This document shows positions 9,186-17,546 of a stretch of DNA of 64,000 nt, piece after piece. The stretch's first letter is position 1. Each line of letters opens with the position of its first letter. The translations under genes and the position numbers were made by a program. The stretch covers positions 310,001-374,000 of the forward strand of contig NZ_AP023361.1 of assembly GCF_014191545.1 (NCBI RefSeq), given 5' to 3'. Under the pieces are notes generated by a model, which ran no database searches, was not told the DNA's origin, and was given only the letters and a program-made list of their open reading frames with translations. The DNA comes from Terrihabitans soli. GTDB taxonomy: Bacteria > Pseudomonadota > Alphaproteobacteria > Rhizobiales > Methylopilaceae.

Positions 9186-9539
9186 ATGAAATACTTCCAC
9201 CGTTTCGACCAGATGGAGCAGTTCGCTTTCGGTCCGAAAGTGACGTCGTCTTTCGGCGCCAAGGTGCCGGGCCAGCGCATGATCCTCGGCCTTGCCAAAA
9301 AGGCGCCGGGCACGGGCTCGAAGATGCACAAGCACAATGCCGAGCAGTTCAACTACATGCTCCAGGGCACGGCGACCGCCATCGTCGGCGATGAGGAAAT
9401 GATCATCAAAGCCGGCGATGTCGTCTACATGCCGCCCGATGTGCCGCACAGCATCACGGCGATCGGCGATGAGGAAGTCATCTTCCTGACGGTCAAGGAC
9501 ACCTTCGAGGAGTTCAGGGTCGATCTGGTCGGGGAATAA
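9186..9539 (+). CDS. cupin-domain protein
   Basis: A 117-residue single-domain cupin. Motif 1 is seen in HKHNAEQFNYMLQGTATAIVG near 43-63 (metal-binding His, His, Gln/Glu) and motif 2 in GDVVYMPPDVPHSI near 78-91 with its His. It is a small beta-barrel, metal-dependent enzyme or ligand sensor. ATG 9186 follows AGGA at a good distance; an upstream in-frame GTG at 9168 lacks one. It lies 14 bases after the Pht5-like gene and 45 before the receptor gene, inside the same operon. A second cupin (13.8 kb) starts the neighbouring TTT operon, so cupins recur with these transporters. Confidence 0.85.
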   Translation: MKYFHRFDQMEQFAFGPKVTSSFGAKVPGQRMILGLAKKAPGTGSKMHKHNAEQFNYMLQGTATAIVGDEEMIIKAGDVVYMPPDVPHSITAIGDEEVIFLTVKDTFEEFRVDLVGE

Positions 9540-9584
9540 CCAAAAAGAACAAGAGTGTACAAAACGACATAATCGGAGGAAACA

Positions 9585-10559
9585 ATGTACTTACGAAAAA
9601 TCTGCGCAGCTGCGCTTGCGATAAGTCTCATGGCAAGCCCGGCTCTCGCCTGGGAACCGGAAGGCGATGTCGAAATTCTTGTCACCGTCGGCCCGGGCAC
9701 CTCGCCCGACCAGCTCGCCCGTCAGCTCCAGGCGATCTGGCGCACGCAGGGCACGGTAAAGAACAATGTCGTCGTAACCAACAAGCCGGGCGGCGGCGGC
9801 GCTGTCGGCCTCGGCTATCTGAACAATGAGCATGCCGGCAGCGGCGCAAATCTCGTGATTGCCGGCGCGAGCATGGTGTCGAACAAGCTTGCGGGCCGCT
9901 CGAAGATCGGCTGCGCCGAGGTCACGCCGATCGGGCACATCTTCGCCGAATATATCGGCATTGCCGTCCATCCGGATTCGCCGATCAAGGACGCCAAGGA
10001 TCTGATCGAACGCCTGAAGGCCGATCCGCAGTCGCTGTCGATCGGCATCGCGACGAGCCGCGGCAACTCAAATCATCAGGCGATTGCGCTGGCGGCGAAG
10101 AAAGCCGGAATCGACATCACCAAGCTGAAGACCGTGGTGTTCCAGGCCGGCAGCGAAGCGCGCACCGCCGTCATGGGCAAGCATGTTGACGTCGTTCCGG
10201 CCTCTGTCGGCAGCCTCGTCAAACAGGTTGAAGCCGGCCAGCTGCGCCTTCTCGCCGTGACCTCGCCCGAGCGCATGCCGGGCGCGGTCGCCAATGTGCC
10301 GACCTGGAAGGAGCTCGGCTTCGATGCCGTCGTCTCCAACTGGCGCGGCCTGATGGGCCCGAAAGATATGCCGGCGGAAGCCGTCGCCTATTGGGAGGAC
10401 GTGCTCGACAAGACCATGCAGGACGCGGATTTCAAGAAATCGGCGGAAGCCGGTTTCCAGACCGCCAAACTGATGAAGCACGAAGAATTCGCCGCCTATT
10501 GCAAGACGGAAGAGCAGAATCTCTCGCTCATCCTGAACGATATGGGCATAGGCGAATAA
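9585..10559 (+). CDS. TTT receptor, TctC/Bug-type solute-binding protein
   Basis: A 324-residue periplasmic binding protein. A Sec signal peptide covers residues 1-22 (hydrophobic AAALAISLMASP, cleavage after ALA). The mature start EGDVEILVTVGPGTSPDQLARQ and the NKPGGGGAVGLGYL loop near 65 are Bug-family features that grip a carboxylate. CGGAGG lies before ATG 9585. No permease is in this operon. The divergent TctB-TctA pair at 5.2-7.2 kb is the obvious partner. It has two Cys (residues near 109 and 307), seen in SKIGCAEV and AAYCKTEE. Confidence 0.92.
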   Translation: MYLRKICAAALAISLMASPALAWEPEGDVEILVTVGPGTSPDQLARQLQAIWRTQGTVKNNVVVTNKPGGGGAVGLGYLNNEHAGSGANLVIAGASMVSNKLAGRSKIGCAEVTPIGHIFAEYIGIAVHPDSPIKDAKDLIERLKADPQSLSIGIATSRGNSNHQAIALAAKKAGIDITKLKTVVFQAGSEARTAVMGKHVDVVPASVGSLVKQVEAGQLRLLAVTSPERMPGAVANVPTWKELGFDAVVSNWRGLMGPKDMPAEAVAYWEDVLDKTMQDADFKKSAEAGFQTAKLMKHEEFAAYCKTEEQNLSLILNDMGIGE

Positions 10560-10567
10560 ACAAGAAT

Positions 10568-10593
10568 GCGCCGTCCCGTCCGCGGGGCGGCGC
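10568..10593 (+). terminator. intercistronic hairpin after receptor gene
   Basis: GCGCCG pairs with CGGCGC around an inner CCC/GGG stem, followed by only three T. It lies nine bases after the receptor stop. The short T-tract suggests an attenuator or RNA-stabilising hairpin that lets the receptor be made in excess, with read-through into the SDR-like gene. Confidence 0.5.
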
Positions 10594-10616
10594 TTTGATC
10601 GAGAACAGGACAAGTG

Positions 10617-11363
10617 ATGGAACTCGCGGAACAGGTCGCTTTTGTCTCGGGCGCGACGCGCAATATCGGGCGCGCAATCGCCGAAGATCTCGCTTCTGCG
10701 GGAGCGGCGGTGGCTGTCTGCGGCCGCAGCGACGCCAATGCGGCCGATGAGATCGTGGCCGGCATCCGCAGCCGCGGCGGACGCGCGATCCCGCTTCTCG
10801 GCGATGTGCGCGACCGGGCGGAGGTTCAAGCCATGGTGAGCGCCGCCCGCACGCAGCTCGGCCCGATTTCCATTCTCGTCAATTGCGCCGCCGTGCGCGA
10901 GGAAACGCCGTTCGGCGAGATCAAACTCGCGGACTGGCAACGCATTCTCGGCATCGTTCTCGATGGCGCCTTCAATCTCGCGCAGGAGGTTCTGCCCGAC
11001 ATGCGCGGTAAGGGTGGCACCATCGTCAATATCGGTGGCGAGACCGGCCATACGGGCGCGCGCGAGCGTGCGCATGTGGTGACGGCGAAAGCCGGGCTTG
11101 CCGGATTTACAAAGGCTCTTGCGCTCGATCTCGCGCCGGACCGGATCACGGTCAATTGCGTCGTGCCCGGCACGATCGAAACCGATGGCTCGAGCATGAA
11201 GCGCCATGCCGCAACCGAGTTCAAACAGAAGCGCATGCCGCCCATCGGACGCCGCGGCGAGCCTTGGGAAATCGCCGCCATGGTGCGCATGCTGTGCGGA
11301 CCCGGCGCCCGCTACATCACAGGTCAGGCCATCCACGTAAACGGCGGCTATTCATGTCATTGA
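10617..11363 (+). CDS. SDR-family protein lacking catalytic Ser and Tyr
   Basis: A 248-residue Rossmann protein. The cofactor loop SGATRNIGRAIAEDL near 11-25, the VNCAAVREE block near 84 and the C-terminal GQAIHVNGGYS are typical of classical short-chain dehydrogenases. The active-site stretch, however, reads VNIGGETGHTGARERAHVV then TAKAGL: the Lys of YxxxK is present, but Val stands at the Tyr position and Gly at the Ser position. It may use another residue (the adjacent His is a candidate) or be a non-redox member. A GTG lies just before ATG 10617. It overlaps the following MmgE/PrpD gene by ten bases. Confidence 0.85.
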   Translation: MELAEQVAFVSGATRNIGRAIAEDLASAGAAVAVCGRSDANAADEIVAGIRSRGGRAIPLLGDVRDRAEVQAMVSAARTQLGPISILVNCAAVREETPFGEIKLADWQRILGIVLDGAFNLAQEVLPDMRGKGGTIVNIGGETGHTGARERAHVVTAKAGLAGFTKALALDLAPDRITVNCVVPGTIETDGSSMKRHAATEFKQKRMPPIGRRGEPWEIAAMVRMLCGPGARYITGQAIHVNGGYSCH

Positions 11364-12706
11364 ACATCGTTCTTCCCGGAGCAACGCGCCAGCTCGCAGA
11401 TTTCGTCGTCGCGACGAGCTATCGCGATCTGCCGCCGGCGGCGCTCGATGCCGGAAGGCGTTCGCTCATCAATTTTCTCGGCGTCAGCATTGGCGGCGCC
11501 CATCACGAAGAAGTCGACAGTTCGCTGAAAGCGCTGCAGCGCCTCGGCGTCGCCGGCACCGTGCCGATCCTCGGCCGCAAAGAGCGCGTCGATGCGGTCA
11601 ACGCCGCCTTCATCAACGGCACGAGCTCGGCCGTGCTGGATTTCGATTCCACGCAGATGAAGCGCACCAATATCCATCCATCGGGTCCGGTGCTGCCGGC
11701 GATCCTTGCCTTTGCGCATGGACGCAATGTCGGCGGCGAGGATTTCATCGCCGCCTATATTCTCGGCGTCGAAGTCGCCTGCCGGATCGCCAATGGTGTT
11801 TTCGGAGAAAACAACCCGGGCTGGCATGTGACGGGCGTGACCGGCGGTATCGGTGCGGCGGCCGCCGTCGCCAAACTTCTCGGCCTCGATGCGGAGAAAA
11901 CGGTTGCCGCCATGTCGATCGCCGCGAACCAGGCGAGCGGGTTGCGCGAAATGTATGGAACGGCGTGCAAGGCGCTGACGCCGGGACGCGCGGCGCGCGA
12001 CGGACTGCTCTCGGCGATGCTGGCAGCGGAGGGCGTTTCCGCACCCGATAAACCGATCGAGGGCCGCAAAGGCCTGTCGATGGTTTTTACCGGCCATGAA
12101 GCACCGCATTCGATGACCAAAGAACTCGGCGGCGCCTACGAGATCGAGCTCAATATTTTCAAGCCCTATCCCTGCGCCATCGTCACTCATGCGGTGATCG
12201 ACGGCGTGTCGCGCCTGTGCGCCGGGAGCGGCATCTCGCCGGAGGACATCGCGAATATCGAACTCGAAGTCGCGCCGGTCGCGGCGGAACTTGCCGGGCA
12301 TGGCGAGCCGAAAACAGAACTGCAAAGCAAATTCAGCCTGACGCATGCCGCGGCGGTTGCCGCGACGCATCGTTCGGCGCGGGTCGAGGATTTTTCGGAA
12401 GAGGCCGTGCACGATGCGGGTTTTGCGGCGCTGCGCAAATCGGTTGCGGTGCAGACGCGCAAGGGGCTTCGCAAAAACGAAGCCTTCGTTCTCATCCGCA
12501 CATCCGATGCGAAGACGCACAGCGTTCATGTCGAGCATGCGCTCGGCTCGCTCGAACATCCGATGTCGGACGAGGATATTGCCGAGAAGTTCCGTGCGCT
12601 TGTCGAACCTGTTCTCGGAGCGCAACGCGCCCGCGATCTTCTTGACCGTGCGGCAATGCTGAGCAAAAGCACCGATGCCGGAAGCCTTGCCGATTATCCG
12701 GTCTGA
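11354..12706 (+). CDS. MmgE/PrpD family protein
   Basis: A 450-residue member of the family that includes 2-methylcitrate dehydratase and cis-aconitate decarboxylase. The all-helical N-terminal lid domain holds VLDFDSTQ near 95, where relatives have DFDDTH, then NIHPSGPVLPA. The FKPYPCAIVTHAVIDG block near 270 and the final SLEHPMSDEDIAEKF near 398 are family features. It probably dehydrates or isomerises a tricarboxylate-like compound. ATG 11354 lies inside the SDR gene's end, so translation is coupled; the open frame further upstream is SDR coding in another frame. Its stop overlaps by 13 bases the convergent AbrB-like gene. There are three more MmgE/PrpD genes at 52-63 kb. Confidence 0.9.
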   Translation: MSLNIVLPGATRQLADFVVATSYRDLPPAALDAGRRSLINFLGVSIGGAHHEEVDSSLKALQRLGVAGTVPILGRKERVDAVNAAFINGTSSAVLDFDSTQMKRTNIHPSGPVLPAILAFAHGRNVGGEDFIAAYILGVEVACRIANGVFGENNPGWHVTGVTGGIGAAAAVAKLLGLDAEKTVAAMSIAANQASGLREMYGTACKALTPGRAARDGLLSAMLAAEGVSAPDKPIEGRKGLSMVFTGHEAPHSMTKELGGAYEIELNIFKPYPCAIVTHAVIDGVSRLCAGSGISPEDIANIELEVAPVAAELAGHGEPKTELQSKFSLTHAAAVAATHRSARVEDFSEEAVHDAGFAALRKSVAVQTRKGLRKNEAFVLIRTSDAKTHSVHVEHALGSLEHPMSDEDIAEKFRALVEPVLGAQRARDLLDRAAMLSKSTDAGSLADYPV

Positions 12707-13764
12707 TCCGGCCCGGGCTTTTCGGGCCTATCGGCGTGCAGAAGCCGGTAGATATAGGGCAGGGTCAGAACGGTAAAGACGTTGCGGAAGATCTGGCAGG
12801 CGATCACGAATGCGACTTCGATTCCCAAAGCGTAGGCAATCAAGGTCATTTCGACCATGCCGCCGGGCGCAAGCGACAGAAGCAGCGAATTGAAGGGAAT
12901 GCCGACAAGGTTCGACGCCGTATAGGCCGTCAGAAAAGCCGCGCCGACAATGAGAATTGCCCAGGCGACGCTGCTGACCGCGATCATTCGGGCCTCGCGC
13001 CAGTGAATGCCGGCAAAGCGCGCGCCGGCGATGCAGCCGATAACGACCTGCACGCCGCTGACAAGCCAGGATGGCGGCGCGGCGTCGGTGATCTGCGCAA
13101 GATGTGCCGCGGCGCTGAACAGCATGCTGATCAGCATCGGGCCCGCCGGGATGGGTAGCCGCGTTCCGATGAAATACCCGGCAAGACCGCATGCGACCAG
13201 AACCGCGAGATCCTCGATATGACCGATCGGATGTTCCGGCAGAAGCAGCGGCACATCGACATGCGCCGAGGTGCGGACGACGAGCGGAATTATTGAGACG
13301 ACGGCGAGAATGCGCGTCGCGTGCACAAGAACGAGGGTTCGCAGATCGCCGCCGAGTGAATCGCCGAGAAGCGACATTTCGTTGAGACCTGCCGGCGTCG
13401 AGGCGAAGAACGAGGTCGTTGGATCGAAGCGACAGACAAAGCGGAAAAAGACATAGCCCGCAGAAGTGGTGATGAACGCAAAGATCCCGACGACAATGAA
13501 GGCCGGCCACCAATCGGCGGCGCTGGCGAAGAGAGCTGGTGAAAAGGTCGATCCGGCCAAAACGCCGATCACCGGCCGGGCGAAGGTCCGGGCCGCGCGG
13601 GGCATCCTATAGGGAAATCCGGAGGCGAGCGTCACGACCGCCGTCGCGAACATCGAACCCAGCATCCAGGGTAAAGGCGCGTGAATACTCGCGAAAAGCG
13701 CGGCACCGGCGAGCCCGACGGCAGCGGCGGCAAGAACGTGGATCAGCTTTTGGGAGAAGGTCAT
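12694..13764 (-). CDS. AbrB-family membrane protein
   Basis: A 356-residue polytopic membrane protein of the family often misnamed ammonia monooxygenase. It has two repeats of about five helices, each with a Pro/Gly-rich loop (HAPLPWMLGSM near 29 and RLPIPAGPMLISML near 205). The SLAPGGMVEMTLIAYALG block near 300 and FASTPAGLNEMSLLG near 122 are the paired family motifs. It may be a carboxylate or amino-acid-derivative transporter, but the family has no firm function. It diverges from the cupin-led TTT operon, sharing promoter region 13765-13848, so co-regulation with that uptake system is likely. Confidence 0.85.
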   Translation of the reverse strand: MTFSQKLIHVLAAAAVGLAGAALFASIHAPLPWMLGSMFATAVVTLASGFPYRMPRAARTFARPVIGVLAGSTFSPALFASAADWWPAFIVVGIFAFITTSAGYVFFRFVCRFDPTTSFFASTPAGLNEMSLLGDSLGGDLRTLVLVHATRILAVVSIIPLVVRTSAHVDVPLLLPEHPIGHIEDLAVLVACGLAGYFIGTRLPIPAGPMLISMLFSAAAHLAQITDAAPPSWLVSGVQVVIGCIAGARFAGIHWREARMIAVSSVAWAILIVGAAFLTAYTASNLVGIPFNSLLLSLAPGGMVEMTLIAYALGIEVAFVIACQIFRNVFTVLTLPYIYRLLHADRPEKPGPDQTG

Positions 13765-13778
13765 CGAGGTCTTGTATC

Positions 13779-13791
13779 TAAATATATAAAC
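13779..13791 (+). promoter_or_regulatory. AT-rich 13-mer shared with 7241-7253
   Basis: TAAATATATAAAC, identical to the 13-mer at 7.24 kb, lies between the divergent AbrB-like gene (starts 13764) and the cupin gene (starts 13849). Both copies sit in divergent promoter regions of TTT-associated operons, in the same orientation. It is a candidate binding site for the nearby GntR/UTRA regulator or a shared promoter element. Confidence 0.45.
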
Positions 13792-13848
13792 ATTTGTCGA
13801 TTGCCAAAGCGAGTGCTATCGTCCGCCTTTCAGTCATGGGAGGGCCAG

Positions 13849-14247
13849 GTGCCGTTTTACACCTTAGACACGATGAAGCCAGGCAAGCAGAAGGGAAATC
13901 CTGATGTGAGCGTTCGCTCGGCCATCGGCGAATTCATGAAGGTCGGAATCGTGACCAAGCCGGAAGGTGACGGCCCGGCGCTGCATGAGCATCCCAACGA
14001 AGAACAGTGGACCTACATTCTCGCGGGAGAATTGCACTTCATTCTCGGGGATGAAGACAAGATCGTCGGTCCGGGTACGCTTGTACATATCCCGCGCAAT
14101 GTTCCGCATCGCAGCCGTCCGGTAAACGGTCCGGCGACGTTCCTGACTGTGAAGAGCCCGGCCGGAAGCGGGGCGATGGACCAGGATTACAACAAGGCAA
14201 AAGGGGCCGATGAGGCCGAAGCGCTTTATCCGGGAAAGCGCAAGTGA
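13849..14247 (+). CDS. cupin-domain protein
   Basis: A 132-residue single-domain cupin. The metal motif HEHPNEEQWTYILAGELHFILG near 46-67 supplies two His and a Glu. The second motif GTLVHIPRNVPHRS near 80-93 supplies another His. Start GTG 13849 is chosen because GGGAGGG sits five bases before it and the domain begins there; the frame stays open upstream without family resemblance. It leads the operon cupin, receptor, fused permease. As a small enzyme or sensor it may act on the imported compound. Confidence 0.85.
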   Translation: MPFYTLDTMKPGKQKGNPDVSVRSAIGEFMKVGIVTKPEGDGPALHEHPNEEQWTYILAGELHFILGDEDKIVGPGTLVHIPRNVPHRSRPVNGPATFLTVKSPAGSGAMDQDYNKAKGADEAEALYPGKRK

Positions 14248-14284
14248 AGTGCTGATCAAAATATAAAACTTGGGAGGGAATAAA

Positions 14285-15370
14285 ATGAAACGCTTGCTTT
14301 GCGGTGCCGCCGTTCTGGCTGCCGCGTCACTCGCCTCGCTGTCGGGCGCCTTCGCACAGGGCGTCGACTTCAATGGCAAAACCATCGAACTGATCGCGCC
14401 TTATACGGAAGGCGGCGGCGCCGACGTCTATGCGCGCATGTTCATTCCGTATCTGCAGAAATATCTGCCGGGCAATCCGACCGTCATCATCCGCAATCTG
14501 CCGGGTGGCGCTTCGATCCTCGGCAACAACAAGTTCCAGGCAACGGCCAAGCCCGACGGTGAAATGCTCGTCGTGACGTCGAGCTCGACGCTCGTCGCGC
14601 AGCTTCTCGGCGGCAAGAAGCGTCAGTTCGACGTGCTGAAATGGCGTCAGATCAACGTTTCGCCGATGGGCACCGTGATCTACGCACATTCGCGCACGGG
14701 CGTTGACGGCAAGGACATGCTGAAAGATCTCGAAAAGCTTCGTGGCCAGAAAATCCGTTACGGCGCCAAACAGCCGGACGCGGGCGAGCTGCGCAACATC
14801 TTCGCCTTCGATCTGCTCGGCCTCAATCATGAGACGATTTTCGGTCTGGCCCGCGGCGAAGTCCGTCAGGCCATGCTGCGCGGTGAACTTGAGATCAATC
14901 ACGACACGGCCGAGAGCTTCAACTCGAGCGCCCAGTCCTTCATCAAGAGCGGCGAGTTCGTTCCGCTGTGGACGCTCGGCATTCCGAAGGGCGAAGACAT
15001 CGTTCGCGATCCGGTGTTCAAGCAGTATCCGACGATCAACGAGGTCTATAAGGCGGCGAACGGCAAGGAGCCGTCCGGCACCGAATACGAAGCCTTCAAG
15101 GCCTTCGTGAACCTCGGTGTTGCCGCGTCCAAGGGTTTCGCGCTGCCGGAAGGCACGCCGGACAATATCCGCCAGGCCTATATCGACGCGATCAAGAAGA
15201 CGCTCGAAGATCCCGATTTCCGCAAGCTTGCGAGCGATGAAGTCGGCGACTACCCGCAGCTCTTCGGCGATGATGCGGACTTCGCGATCAAGAAGGCTGT
15301 CGGCCTGACCCCCGAAGTGGCCGATTGGCTCAAAGAGTATCTGAAAAAGAAGTACGACCTCTCCATCTGA
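14285..15370 (+). CDS. TTT receptor-like solute-binding protein
   Basis: A 361-residue exported protein. The signal peptide covers about 1-24 (MKRLLCGAAVLAAASLASLS, cleavage after AFA or AQG). The mature part begins KTIELIAPYTEGGGADVYAR, a Bug-type opening with a Gly-rich ligand loop, and NLPGGASILGNNKF near 75. It is longer than typical Bug proteins (about 325). The start is ATG 14285 after GGGAGG. It is separated from the fused permease by a strong hairpin, which should keep receptor mRNA in excess. The substrate is unknown, presumably a carboxylate. Confidence 0.88.
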   Translation: MKRLLCGAAVLAAASLASLSGAFAQGVDFNGKTIELIAPYTEGGGADVYARMFIPYLQKYLPGNPTVIIRNLPGGASILGNNKFQATAKPDGEMLVVTSSSTLVAQLLGGKKRQFDVLKWRQINVSPMGTVIYAHSRTGVDGKDMLKDLEKLRGQKIRYGAKQPDAGELRNIFAFDLLGLNHETIFGLARGEVRQAMLRGELEINHDTAESFNSSAQSFIKSGEFVPLWTLGIPKGEDIVRDPVFKQYPTINEVYKAANGKEPSGTEYEAFKAFVNLGVAASKGFALPEGTPDNIRQAYIDAIKKTLEDPDFRKLASDEVGDYPQLFGDDADFAIKKAVGLTPEVADWLKEYLKKKYDLSI

Positions 15371-15382
15371 CGCACTTTAGAG

Positions 15383-15420
15383 AGCCGGCCGGCAGGACGC
15401 CGCGCCGGCTTTCTTTTTCT
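15383..15420 (+). terminator. intercistronic hairpin with T-rich tail
   Basis: AGCCGGC (15383-15389) pairs with GCCGGCT (15404-15410), followed by a T-rich stretch to about 15420. It lies between the receptor gene and the fused permease gene, so it probably acts as a partial terminator that lowers permease expression. Confidence 0.65.
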
Positions 15421-15434
15421 CTTTTCTTCGGGGA

Positions 15435-17417
15435 ATGCATGTGAGCGACGTTATCGTCGAAACCCTGGTGCGCCTGCTGAGCGGGTGGCACCTCGTCTAT
15501 CTTCTGATCGGTGTCTATGTCGGCCTTGTTATGGGCGTTCTACCGGCTCTCGGCGGCAGCGCCGGCATGGCGGTTCTTCTGCCCTTCGTCTTCGGGCTCG
15601 ATGCCGATCTTGCTCTGCCCATGATGATCGGAATGATGGCGGTGACCCCGACCGCCGATACGTTCCCCTCCGTCCTGATGGGCATTCCCGGCAGCAATTC
15701 GTCGCAATCGACGGTGCTCGACGGTTTCCCGATGTCCAAACGCGGCGAGGGCGCGCGCGCTTTGTCGGCGGCCTTCATGTCGTCTCTCATCGGCGGCGTC
15801 ATCGGCGCGGCGTTTCTGACGATCGCGATCTTCTTCGCGCTGCCCTTCCTTCTGATGATCGGTTTCGGCGAACAGCTGATGCTGATCTTCCTCGCGCTCA
15901 CCATGGTCGGCACGCTCACCGGCAAAAGCCCGCTGAAGGGCCTTGCCACCTGCGCGCTCGGCCTTCTTGTCGGCACGATCGGCACGGCGCCTGCGACCGG
16001 CTCGCAGCGCCTGACCTTCGATATTTCCTATATGATCGACGGCGTTCCCTTGGTCATTGTCGGTCTTTCGCTGTTTGCGTTGCCCGAGATTGTCGATCTC
16101 GTGCGCCGCCAGTCGAAGATTTCCGAAACCGGCCAAAGCTTGGGTTCGGGCTGGATTCAGGGCGTCAAGGACACATTCATCCATTGGAGCGTCGTTGTCC
16201 GCTGCTCGCTCCTCGGCGTTGTCATCGGCGCGCTGCCCGGCATCGGCGGCTCGGTCATCAACTGGGTGTCCTACAGCCATGTCGTCCAGACATCGAAGGA
16301 CAAGTCGCAATTCGGCAAAGGCGATGTCCGCGGCGTGATCGGTCCGGAATCGGCCAACAACGCCCAGGACGGCGGCGCGCTTATTCCGACGCTGCTGTTC
16401 GGCATTCCGGGCTCCGGCTCGATGGCGCTGCTGCTTGCCGGCTTCATCCTCGTCGGCATCGAACCCGGCGTGGAGATGATCACCACCAATCTCGATCTGA
16501 CCTACACGATCATCTGGTCGCTGGCGCTCGGCTCGATTTTCGGCGCCGGCACCTGCGTTTTCCTCGCAAAGCCCATTGCCAAGCTGACGACCGTCCCCGC
16601 GACCATCATCGCGCCGTTCATGTTCAGCCTGATCTTCCTATCGGCATTCCAGGCGACGCGCGATTGGGGCGATCTTACGATCCTCATCCTCATCGCCATT
16701 CTCGGCATCTATATGAAGCGCTTCGGATGGTCGCGTCCGGCCTTCATGATCGGCTTCGTTCTGTCCGGACAGCTTGAAAACGGCCTTTATCGCGTCACGC
16801 AGGTTTACGGATTCTCGTTCCTGCATCGGCCGGTGGTGATCGGGCTTCTGGTCATTCTGGCGCTGGCGATCTTTGCTGCTGTCCGTTTCAAGGACCGCGG
16901 CGATCCGGTGGAGGTGCTGCCGGCGCATGCGGCCGACAACAAGACGCCGCAGATCATCTTTATCGGTGTCTTGATTGCGGCCGTCGCCTTTGCGCTTGTC
17001 GATTCCATCGGGTGGAACTTTGCGACGGCTCTGATGCCGCGTTCGGTCTCGGTCGTTGCGCTCGTGATGCTGCTGCCGCTTCTCGTCGCGATGCTGCGGA
17101 CGCGGAAGAACGCGCCGTTCTTCTACGATTCCGAGCGGGAAGAATTTTCGGACGAGGTCGAATACCGTACCAACGAACACTATATCGGCGTACTGATCGC
17201 TGTGCTCGTAGGCTGCTGGGTCTTCGGCTTCGTCGCCGCCAATACGGCCTTCGTTTATTACTTCCTGTGGGCCAAGGCGCGCGTGAAGCAGTGGCAGGCC
17301 GCGCTCGGCGCGGCGTGCCTTGCCGGCTCGCTCGTCTTCATCTCCTACGCGCTCGGCCTCAAATTCCCCGAGAGCCTCCTCTCTTCGTATGTCGATCTGC
17401 CCGGCTGGTTGCAGTAG
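15435..17417 (+). CDS. TTT permease, TctA-TctB fusion
   Basis: A 660-residue membrane protein. Residues 1-490 are a TctA permease: VLPALGGSAGMAVLLP near 35, MGIPGSNSSQSTVLDGFP near 82, ALPGIGGSVINWVSYSHV near 263, GVIGPESANNAQDGG near 299 and FGIPGSGSMALLLAG near 322. After a soluble linker (HAADNKTPQ near 500) come four more helices of TctB type to the C-terminus. This explains why the operon has no separate TctB gene. It should import the ligand of the receptor encoded just upstream. The stop is followed after 129 bases by the GntR regulator gene. Confidence 0.9.
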   Translation: MHVSDVIVETLVRLLSGWHLVYLLIGVYVGLVMGVLPALGGSAGMAVLLPFVFGLDADLALPMMIGMMAVTPTADTFPSVLMGIPGSNSSQSTVLDGFPMSKRGEGARALSAAFMSSLIGGVIGAAFLTIAIFFALPFLLMIGFGEQLMLIFLALTMVGTLTGKSPLKGLATCALGLLVGTIGTAPATGSQRLTFDISYMIDGVPLVIVGLSLFALPEIVDLVRRQSKISETGQSLGSGWIQGVKDTFIHWSVVVRCSLLGVVIGALPGIGGSVINWVSYSHVVQTSKDKSQFGKGDVRGVIGPESANNAQDGGALIPTLLFGIPGSGSMALLLAGFILVGIEPGVEMITTNLDLTYTIIWSLALGSIFGAGTCVFLAKPIAKLTTVPATIIAPFMFSLIFLSAFQATRDWGDLTILILIAILGIYMKRFGWSRPAFMIGFVLSGQLENGLYRVTQVYGFSFLHRPVVIGLLVILALAIFAAVRFKDRGDPVEVLPAHAADNKTPQIIFIGVLIAAVAFALVDSIGWNFATALMPRSVSVVALVMLLPLLVAMLRTRKNAPFFYDSEREEFSDEVEYRTNEHYIGVLIAVLVGCWVFGFVAANTAFVYYFLWAKARVKQWQAALGAACLAGSLVFISYALGLKFPESLLSSYVDLPGWLQ

Positions 17418-17546
17418 GAGGAGGCGTAGAAGGCTTAAACGGCTGGGGAAAATGGGTCACTCGGCCACAGCAGAAGGACGTATAACCGCGTGGCTCATCC
17501 GGAAGTTGGCTATATAAAAAGCGTGTTCTGAAGGGCGATTGGGCGA

